Shown here piece by piece: positions 44,181 to 51,066 of a DNA stretch of 64,000 bases (its first letter is position 1; every line of letters starts with the position of its first letter). Source of the DNA: a virus; IMG/VR virus record IMGVR_UViG_3300045131_002121, positions 1 to 64,000 of that record. One strand, given 5' to 3'. The translations under genes were made by a program, and so were the position numbers. Below the pieces are notes generated by a model that was not told the origin of the DNA, searched no databases, and worked only from the letters and a program-made list of their open reading frames with translations.

Positions 44181-45701
44181 ATGCGCGCAACACAGCTCCT
44201 CGCCCTGGCCATTGTTAAACACGCCGCCGATAGTGCCCCCGGGGTTCCCGCGGATATCCATGCCTCAGGGCTCATGCTCAACCCCATTATCACGGGCATG
44301 GGTGGAGCTGGCATCGGCGCCCTAATCAACGCTATTCGCGGTAAGAACGCTGGCCGTGGAGCACTTACAGGTGGTATCACTGGTTTAGGTGTTTCCGCGG
44401 GAACGCTGGGTGGTAGCATCGCAGGAACACAAATGGGAGCCCAGGCATCGGGGTCACTTCCCGGAGCCGGCACGGGCGCCAGAGTTGGTATGCCCGTAGG
44501 TGGTGCTCTCGGTGGTCTACTCGGCTATCTGGCGTCGCGTGATACATCTGAGGAAAAAAAGGAAAAGAAACCCGGTGAACTCAAGACCGCGGCTGCCGCT
44601 GAAGTCCCCTTCTACGAGGATCCCTCAAACATTGGTGCCGCCGCTGGTGCCGCCATTGGTGGTAGTGGTGCCGCCCTGCTGAGTAAGAAGAACAAGTGGC
44701 GTAATGCCCTCATCGCAGCTCTCGCCGGTGGTGCCGCTGGTTATGTTGCCGGCCCACATGTCGACAAAGCGGTTCCCCAGATTCGTGAAGGTCTGGGTGC
44801 TCTATCAGGGGCCGGCGTACGCGCGTTTAAGGGGAGTGCGGCGAAAATGAGTGATACCCCCGCTGGCTATGAGCCCCCACCAGATTACGCGAAACAACTC
44901 TTCGAGAAACAGAACCCCGTGAAGCCGGTGAAGCCGGTGAAGCCGGTGAAGCCCCCCGTGGTGAAACCAGGTATCAAGAAGAAATCTCAGGAAGCCCCTC
45001 CGGCGACCCCATTCTACCAGGACCCCTCAATTATTGGTGCTGGCCTCGGCGCGCTTGGCGCCGGCGGTGCCGCTGCTCTTATGAGCAAGAAGAAAAACAA
45101 GTGGCGTAATGCGCTCATCGCAGCTCTAGCCGGCGGTGCAGGTGGATACTTCGCTGGTCCTTGGGTTGACAAGCAATTCCCTCAGATTCGCGAAGGTCTT
45201 GGCTCAATGTTCCCTGGTGATGCCCCCAAGGGTGATGGTTCAAAGGGGGAGAAACAGCAGGAGCAGCAGGAACAGGAACCGCCGCAGAAGCCGCTGGAGC
45301 AAGTCGTCAAGGAGTCACAAAAACCTGGAGCGACGATGACACCTGACTTAAAAGATGCTGGTTTTGATACTCCAGAGCCAAATCAGCAAACGCAGGACGA
45401 AAAGTATGACCAAATGTTTGCCAAGATAAGGGCAAGGTCGTATGGTGGTCAACCCGGGGTACCCGGGATTCGGTTGGTGAATGGTAAGCGTCAAGTTTTG
45501 ATGAATGGTGAGCCTGCTCCGAAGCAGTTTCAGGTAGAGGATTTTTCAGACGCACCTGCCCCTAAGGTGCTACCCTCAGCACCTATGAGTGCCACATCTG
45601 GCAAAGTGGTGCTACCCTCAGCGCCTGCGAGTGCAACAACTGGTAATATGCGTGGTACACCACTGCCACCGAAGCCAGCAACCAGCTCAGTAATTAAGTG
45701 A
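44181..45701 (+). CDS. Glycine-zipper protein with internal duplication
   Basis: The start has taggaatcttcc upstream. The N-terminus ends IVKHAAD (K13-D17). Residues about 30-120 are Gly/Ala-rich hydrophobic zippers. Two copies of a ~65-residue unit (FYEDPSNIGA.., NKWRNALIAALAGGAAGY.., PQIREGLG) lie at 44607-44800 and 45008-45204, separated by a (V-K-P) repeat. The tail is Gln/Pro-rich with a duplicated VLPSAP-x-SAT motif. ELKTAAAAEVPFY precedes the first unit. Repeated membrane-active segments suggest pore or channel formation during DNA entry. It is the first of four genes between the polymerase halves. Confidence 0.6.
   Translation: MRATQLLALAIVKHAADSAPGVPADIHASGLMLNPIITGMGGAGIGALINAIRGKNAGRGALTGGITGLGVSAGTLGGSIAGTQMGAQASGSLPGAGTGARVGMPVGGALGGLLGYLASRDTSEEKKEKKPGELKTAAAAEVPFYEDPSNIGAAAGAAIGGSGAALLSKKNKWRNALIAALAGGAAGYVAGPHVDKAVPQIREGLGALSGAGVRAFKGSAAKMSDTPAGYEPPPDYAKQLFEKQNPVKPVKPVKPVKPPVVKPGIKKKSQEAPPATPFYQDPSIIGAGLGALGAGGAAALMSKKKNKWRNALIAALAGGAGGYFAGPWVDKQFPQIREGLGSMFPGDAPKGDGSKGEKQQEQQEQEPPQKPLEQVVKESQKPGATMTPDLKDAGFDTPEPNQQTQDEKYDQMFAKIRARSYGGQPGVPGIRLVNGKRQVLMNGEPAPKQFQVEDFSDAPAPKVLPSAPMSATSGKVVLPSAPASATTGNMRGTPLPPKPATSSVIK
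44919..44953 (+). repeat. Tandem 9-bp repeat encoding V-K-P
   Basis: gtgaagccg is repeated three times with a fourth partial copy, giving a K-P-V-rich linker between the two duplicated membrane units. The copies are identical in DNA, so the array is recent or prone to slippage. Confidence 0.8.
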
Positions 45702-45719
45702 ACACCCATTGAGGTCATC

Positions 45720-46475
45720 ATGGACATCTCCGCAAGACTTTTTCAACGAGGCCTCAACGAGTTCGCACAGAAGCGGGCCTTTGTAGCCGCACCTCCTCCG
45801 GGCAGTGATCCCGCCGCGGCTGGCGGTGCACCTCCTGGGGGTGACCCCGCGGCTGCAGGGGCTCCTCCGATGCCTCCTGGTGGTGATCCCGCTGCCATGG
45901 GTGGAATGCCTCCTGGTGGTGATCCCGCTGCCATGGGTGGCATGCCTCCGGGCGGCGACCCCGCAGCGATGGGTGGGATGCCACCTGGTGGTGATCCCGC
46001 TGCCATGGGTGGTATGCCACCTGGTGATGACATGCTCAGTGCCATCGGTGGTGGAGACCCCTCAGCAGGTGGTGACCCCAGCGCGGGTGCCCCGGATCCC
46101 ACGGCTCCGGGGACCCCTGATGTCAAGGGAACCCCTGATGACGCCGTAACCCGTGGCCAAGCCGACGTTGTCATGGACATCGTTGAACGCGCCATGGCCT
46201 CCATCGGTGAAGGCCGCACCAAGGAACAAGCCCAGGCCGAGTTCGAGCTCGAACAAGAAGGCAAGAAGAAGGAACAAGAGAACAAGGGCAAGAAGTCGGA
46301 TGCCGACGCCGCGGCAACAGCCAATGGTGCCATCACGGGTCAACCCCAAGGTGGTGGGGGCCCCATGGGTTCCCTCGGCGGCCAACTCGACCCCAACGCC
46401 ATTGGTGGCAACACCGTGAAGATGGCCAAGGAACTCATCTCGCGGCTTAATCTCTCCAAACCAGCGTTGAGGTAA
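45720..46475 (+). CDS. Repeat-rich virion-module protein (PPGGDPAAMGGM repeats)
   Basis: The 251-residue product starts with an amphipathic basic N-terminus (about 1-22, ending AQKRAFVAA). A low-complexity Pro/Gly/Asp/Ala/Met region follows, with four 12-residue repeats, then a helical Glu/Lys-rich segment (about 145-195) and a short tail with LISRLNLSKPALR. It resembles scaffold-like or internal head proteins in being disordered and charged. No enzymatic motif is seen. It is followed after one base by the next small gene. Confidence 0.55.
   Translation: MDISARLFQRGLNEFAQKRAFVAAPPPGSDPAAAGGAPPGGDPAAAGAPPMPPGGDPAAMGGMPPGGDPAAMGGMPPGGDPAAMGGMPPGGDPAAMGGMPPGDDMLSAIGGGDPSAGGDPSAGAPDPTAPGTPDVKGTPDDAVTRGQADVVMDIVERAMASIGEGRTKEQAQAEFELEQEGKKKEQENKGKKSDADAAATANGAITGQPQGGGGPMGSLGGQLDPNAIGGNTVKMAKELISRLNLSKPALR
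45870..46013 (+). repeat. Four tandem 36-bp coding repeats
   Basis: Units start at 45870, 45906, 45942 and 45978, each encoding MPPGGDPAAMGG with synonymous differences between copies. Period and reading frame are preserved, showing selection at the protein level. A degenerate fifth unit starts at 46014. Confidence 0.9.
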
Positions 46476-46476
46476 C

Positions 46477-46695
46477 ATGCGCGCCCGCATCCGCCTCTCC
46501 GATGGACGCCAGATCCACATCAGCGTTGCCGAGGTCATTGTTACAGATGACTTCGGGCAACCCCTGGCGTTGTCCTATGAGGAAAACGGATTGGTTGCAC
46601 ATACCGATGCCACGAAGTCAGATTTCTCATCCACAGTTCGTAAACTTGGTTTGATCCCAACCCCTGTTGAGGTCATCCGCACCGGGGGTCGATAA
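46477..46695 (+). CDS. Small hypothetical protein, 72 aa
   Basis: This compact, probably beta-rich protein begins one base after the previous stop. RARIRLSDGRQIHISVAEVIV reads like two strands of a small barrel (first 21 residues; no motif assigned). Its stop overlaps the next start (TAATG), so it is coupled to the metallopeptidase-like gene. Function is unknown. Confidence 0.55.
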   Translation: MRARIRLSDGRQIHISVAEVIVTDDFGQPLALSYEENGLVAHTDATKSDFSSTVRKLGLIPTPVEVIRTGGR

Positions 46696-47981
46696 TGTTG
46701 ACTCCCGCTCAAGCCCTTCATTTCCTGTGCTCTAAAGTTGCAGCTGAGGTGGCCTACGACCCCCCTATGGGTGTAGATGGTATTAAGAAAAAATACCCAA
46801 AGCTGTTAAAGGATCCCATCCATCGCTGGCGAGCTCAGAATGGAATCGAGCTCGTGCATCAGGAGCCCTCTGACGCCGAGTTAAATCGGATCTGGGCGAA
46901 TTGGCAGCGCATGTCGGCTGAGCAGAAGAAGATTAGCGATCAGAAGAGTCTTGAGCTGTTTGGTGTTAATAATGCGGACAACTATAAAAAATTGTTCTCC
47001 AAAGTTGCAGCGGACAGCGACAACAAGTCATACGCACCTCTTGCCAGTCGAGGCGAGCAGGCCGCGGAACCATCTAGTCGCGCCTACAAGGAGTTGATTT
47101 CTGGGCTGTACACGCAGGGTCGAGGTATAGGTGCAGGTGGAGATCCAATAAACCCATCTTTCCTTCGCAGTTTCTCCTGGCCAGATGCGAAACGGGCGCC
47201 AGTACCCCCCAAGTACAATGGGAACGCTGTTGTTGAGCGAGTCGATGGTAAACGGGAACAGGCGATTTCGCTGCGCCCAGCATTTGGGTTCCAGGGGCCC
47301 ACACGGGTGGTTTTGACTTCGTCTCCGGATAGCCCAACGGACCAATCTGTACTCACACATGAACTCGCCCACCTCTATGATCCCTGGATGGCGAAACCCA
47401 ATCTGATCTTTCCTGGATCAACTGTACGTGGGGAAGCTGAGGTCCCAGCGATTGTCGCTGAAACCGCGTATGATCTCAATGCAGGAAACCAACCCCCACA
47501 GTGGGCACCTGGCGCCCCCTGGATATATGACGCGATCCGAAAACATGGACCTCAGGTGTCCCCTGGACAGACTGACCTAGAACGTGAAGACGCACTCCGG
47601 ACCTGGATGAAGGCGTTACGTGATAAAAATAGCAACCTGGGCAGTAAGTATAATGACTGGCTGAAGTCGGAGGCGGAGAGGGTGAAGCAGCAACAAGAGG
47701 GTACCTACGTGAAGCCAGAACACGGGGATATCCAGGAAGTTCTTAATAAGATGGATAGGAATAATCCACGTGTTAAGGCTTTCTTGGATAAATTAAATCC
47801 AGAAAAGAAGAGTTTGTTATCCAAGATACCAACCCCATTACTATGGGGTGGCGCCATTGTGGGTGCCGGTGCCGCAGGGCTCCTAGCCTATTGGTTGTAC
47901 AAAAAGTTCACAAAGGATGACAAGAAAGAAGACACGGATAAAAACGATATTCAAATGCCGGAAGGCGTAGTAGCTGCATAA
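46695..47981 (+). CDS. Membrane-anchored HELAH zincin-like metallopeptidase
   Basis: The 428-residue protein begins with an N-terminal peptide ending FLCSKVAAE (K14-E18); a second SKVAAD lies near residue 103. The centre has THELAHLYDP (H222, E223, H226), the HExxH zinc motif of zincin peptidases, followed by EAEVPAIVAETAYD, which may supply the third zinc ligand. A transmembrane segment (LLWGGAIVGAGAAGLLAYWLY, about 380-400) precedes a Lys/Asp-rich tail. It could be packaged and cut host envelope proteins or virion precursors. The hydrolase role is inferred from the motif only. It ends on the first base of the beta' C-terminal gene. Confidence 0.6.
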   Translation: MLTPAQALHFLCSKVAAEVAYDPPMGVDGIKKKYPKLLKDPIHRWRAQNGIELVHQEPSDAELNRIWANWQRMSAEQKKISDQKSLELFGVNNADNYKKLFSKVAADSDNKSYAPLASRGEQAAEPSSRAYKELISGLYTQGRGIGAGGDPINPSFLRSFSWPDAKRAPVPPKYNGNAVVERVDGKREQAISLRPAFGFQGPTRVVLTSSPDSPTDQSVLTHELAHLYDPWMAKPNLIFPGSTVRGEAEVPAIVAETAYDLNAGNQPPQWAPGAPWIYDAIRKHGPQVSPGQTDLEREDALRTWMKALRDKNSNLGSKYNDWLKSEAERVKQQQEGTYVKPEHGDIQEVLNKMDRNNPRVKAFLDKLNPEKKSLLSKIPTPLLWGGAIVGAGAAGLLAYWLYKKFTKDDKKEDTDKNDIQMPEGVVAA

Positions 47982-50900
47982 TGGATCCCACCACCGTCGG
48001 CACCCTTTTGTTGAATGACAGTCTTCCCCCTGAGCTCCAACTCCGGGGTAAAGCCATCGACAAAAAAGCGCTGATGCCAATTCTCAGACATGTCGCCGAG
48101 AAGTACCCCGAGCGTTACAAAGAGGTCCTGAAAACGATGAACGATGTCGGCAGGGATGCCGCGTTCACCGAGGGCGTCAGCGTCAGTCTCAGCGGGCTCA
48201 AGAAAACAGATAAAGAGAAAAAGCTGATCCAGAGGGCTCGCTCCAGGGTCATGGCCATTGAGACCTCAGACCTCGATCCCGATGCGAAGAAGCAAGCCAT
48301 CACGGATGTCATGTTTCCTATGGTCGAGAAGATGCAGAAAGCGCTCGAGGAGTCCGGTGAAGCCGAGAACAACCCGTACTGGTTCCAGGTCAAATCTGGG
48401 GCACGCGGCAAGATGTCGGATTACAACGCGATTCGCGGGGCCTCTGGGTTGGTCAACGATCACCGCAGTGAAATCGTCCCGATTCCCATCCTCCACAGTC
48501 TCAGTGAGGGTCTCGACCCCGTGGAGTACTGGGCGGGGACCTATGGGCAACGCCGCGGCATGATCGCGGTGAAGATGTGTCTATCGCTGGAAACACTGGT
48601 TCTCATGGGGGACCTTACAACCAAGCAGTTACGGGACATAAAGCCGGGCGATATGGTCATGGGTTCAGATATGCACGGCAACCTCGCACCAACTAGAGTG
48701 GTTTCTGTGTACGACAATGGTCCTCGCATGCTGATGCGCTACACGTTTAGGCGTAGTCTTTCTAAAGAAACCATGAAGTTGGATGCAACAGTCGACCATA
48801 AGATGTTATCGAGGATAGCATCCGCACACCTGAGTCGAACTGATAAAAATCTTAAAAAGAGACCGTTATCGGATGCACGTGTATTTAATGACCCGAGCAA
48901 GAATGAATACGTCTGCGCAGCTCCACGTGGGGGAGCGCTTGGGGTAGTCAGTGAGCCACGCGCTCTGTTTTACGGGGTAATGGCTGGGGATGGCTGCTGC
49001 AGCCCATCTGCCAAGTCTGCGATGGTGTCTCAGATTGACCCCACATTCATTGCTGAGCTTGGAGAATATCTTTCACCATGGGGTCTCCGAATCCATGGTG
49101 ACACATCAAAATCACCATCTCATATAATTGTGGAAACTGAGTGGAAGTCGAGGAAAAGGGCCTATGACCGTGCAGGACACAAGTTCAAGGCAGGAGGCTT
49201 AGCACTTCCTCGCAGGTGGCTCGAAGAAACAGGTATGTGGGGTAAATACGCCTACAGTAAAACGATGCCAGTTAATGCGTACCGGTGGGACAATGCCTCT
49301 ATGGCGGCGTTTATTGGCGGCTACTTCTCTTGTGATGGTTGTGTGTCTCAGGAGGGGACCAACGTCTGCATCAGGTTGACCTCCACGTCGGAGAATCTTG
49401 TAGCGGAAGTCAGACACCATCTGCTATTCAGGTGGGGGATACACACCACGGCGAGGCCAGTGAAAATGCGGGCGTGTATGCGGCGGCCACAAACATGTAT
49501 TGCAGTGAGTTTACGTGAATCCGTAGATTTGTTTGCAAAGAACATCCCGCTAATAGGTAAAAAACGGGAAGAATTGCAGTCTGCTCTACAGAGCACGCCT
49601 GCACGGCGTATATTCCCTGCTGGGTTCAAAATGATTGGATTCGAGCCACTGGGTATGCTCCCCACCGCAGATCTCGAAGTCGAGCACCCGGACCATCTCT
49701 ACGTTCTAGCCAATGGGTTGATCAGCTCGAACTCAACTGCTGATGCCGGATTCCTCAGCAAGAAGCTGGCGAATGCGGCACATCGCATCGTCGTCAACAA
49801 AGATTCTCCACCGATGACCAGGTTACCCGTGGGGTTGCCTACCAAGGTCAGCGATGCCGACAACGTCGGTGCTGTACTCGCCAAGGATGCCGGGGCTCAC
49901 AAAGCCGGCGAACGCATCACCGCGGATATCCTTGAATCGTTATCCGAAGACGGGGTCGAGGATATCTTGGTGCACAGCCCGATGACGGAGCCCTCTGAGG
50001 ACGGTGGCGTCTCCCGTGTCGCCGCGGGTCGTCGGGATCGCACTGATCTCAGCAATGTCGGCGATGCCATTGGGATCGCGTCTGCGCAAAGTGTTGGGGA
50101 GCCCCTCTCCCAGGCCACCCTCAATGAGAAGCACCGCCAGGGTACCATTGGTAAGAGAAACCTTCGCATGGGGTTTGAGTACCTCAACCGTGTTATAGAG
50201 GCCCCGGAGACGTTCCCGGAATCAGGTCCCCTCGCCGAGGTCGATGGCGTCGTCAAGGCGATCCGGGAGGCCCCCCAGGGTGGCCAGTTCGTTACCGTGG
50301 ATGACCGCGACTACTACCTCCACCCCGACATCAATCCAGTGGTGAAACCAGGGGATACCCTGGAAGCCGGGGATGACATCTCTGATGGCGCCCCGCATCC
50401 CGAACAGCTCGTCAGGCTTCGTGGCATCGGTGAGGCCCGCCGCAGGTATGCCGAGATGCTGCAGGAGGCCCTGACCAACCACGGCATCAAGACTCACCGC
50501 AGGAACATTGAAACCGTGGTCGCCGGCCTCCTCAACTGGGTCAAGGTCACCAACCCCAATGGTGTCGGGGAGCACGTCGTCGATGATGTCGCCTCCTACA
50601 ACTCGGTAGCCGGGGCCTACAAGGCCAGAGCGGGTACCAAGCGGGTAGCCCCGAACTCAGCGGTTGGGAAGTATCTCGAGGAGCCCGTGCTCCACTACAC
50701 CCCGGGGACCCGGGTGACCAAGAAGGTATCCGCGGACCTCCAGAAGTGGGGGGTCAAGGATATCGATGCCCACGATGATGACCCCGACTTCCAGCCCGTG
50801 ATGCAACGTGGGGTCATGGGGGTCTACAATGACAATGATTGGCAGACCAGGCTCTCCGGTTTCTATACCTCGTCAGGGTTCCTTGACAGTGTTCACCGCT

Positions 50901-51037
50901 CCAGGGTCTCGGATCCCAACTCGACATCCTATGTCCCCGCCCTTGCCAAGGCCACCGGGTTCGGGGATACCCTGAAGACCACAGGGGCCTATGGCACGCC
51001 GACACCACCGTCTTCCCCTGCGCGGTCCCCGCGCTAA
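47981..51037 (+). CDS. RNA polymerase beta' C-terminal half, interrupted by an intein
   Basis: The 1018-residue precursor begins with TTVGTLLLNDSLP, equal to the bacterial beta' segment after the catalytic barrel. It continues with KSGARGKMSDYN near 138 (secondary channel region), then the bridge helix GQRRGMIAVKM|STADAGFLSKKL with the intein between M199 and S585. The trigger loop is GEPLSQATLNEKH (706-718): the glutamine and final histidine of bacterial GEPGTQLTMRTFH are kept, but Met and Arg become Leu and Asn. After splicing about 633 residues remain. With the 39627 product it would complete beta'. The start overlaps the previous stop. The C-terminal ~100 residues are divergent. Confidence 0.9.
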   Translation: MDPTTVGTLLLNDSLPPELQLRGKAIDKKALMPILRHVAEKYPERYKEVLKTMNDVGRDAAFTEGVSVSLSGLKKTDKEKKLIQRARSRVMAIETSDLDPDAKKQAITDVMFPMVEKMQKALEESGEAENNPYWFQVKSGARGKMSDYNAIRGASGLVNDHRSEIVPIPILHSLSEGLDPVEYWAGTYGQRRGMIAVKMCLSLETLVLMGDLTTKQLRDIKPGDMVMGSDMHGNLAPTRVVSVYDNGPRMLMRYTFRRSLSKETMKLDATVDHKMLSRIASAHLSRTDKNLKKRPLSDARVFNDPSKNEYVCAAPRGGALGVVSEPRALFYGVMAGDGCCSPSAKSAMVSQIDPTFIAELGEYLSPWGLRIHGDTSKSPSHIIVETEWKSRKRAYDRAGHKFKAGGLALPRRWLEETGMWGKYAYSKTMPVNAYRWDNASMAAFIGGYFSCDGCVSQEGTNVCIRLTSTSENLVAEVRHHLLFRWGIHTTARPVKMRACMRRPQTCIAVSLRESVDLFAKNIPLIGKKREELQSALQSTPARRIFPAGFKMIGFEPLGMLPTADLEVEHPDHLYVLANGLISSNSTADAGFLSKKLANAAHRIVVNKDSPPMTRLPVGLPTKVSDADNVGAVLAKDAGAHKAGERITADILESLSEDGVEDILVHSPMTEPSEDGGVSRVAAGRRDRTDLSNVGDAIGIASAQSVGEPLSQATLNEKHRQGTIGKRNLRMGFEYLNRVIEAPETFPESGPLAEVDGVVKAIREAPQGGQFVTVDDRDYYLHPDINPVVKPGDTLEAGDDISDGAPHPEQLVRLRGIGEARRRYAEMLQEALTNHGIKTHRRNIETVVAGLLNWVKVTNPNGVGEHVVDDVASYNSVAGAYKARAGTKRVAPNSAVGKYLEEPVLHYTPGTRVTKKVSADLQKWGVKDIDAHDDDPDFQPVMQRGVMGVYNDNDWQTRLSGFYTSSGFLDSVHRSRVSDPNSTSYVPALAKATGFGDTLKTTGAYGTPTPPSSPARSPR
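48578..49732 (+). other. Intein with LAGLIDADG-type endonuclease inside the beta' bridge helix
   Basis: The in-frame insert runs from Cys200 (CLSLETLVLMGD, block A) to Asn584 (ANGLISSN) with Ser585 as +1. Block B is DATVDHKML (TxxH). The endonuclease motifs are FYGVMAGDGCC and FIGGYFSCDGCVS. Length is 385 residues. Removing it joins VKM to STADAGF and restores an uninterrupted bridge helix of bacterial length. The penultimate residue is Ser rather than His. The segment is visibly more A+T-rich than the flanking extein, consistent with recent arrival. Confidence 0.9.
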
Positions 51038-51066
51038 TCTTTGATGCACCGCTAGGAGCACTCACG

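Noticed and set aside
44919-46013. CRISPR-like array
   Set aside because: The short repeats are in frame, encode V-K-P and MPPGGDPAAMGG, and have no unique spacers.
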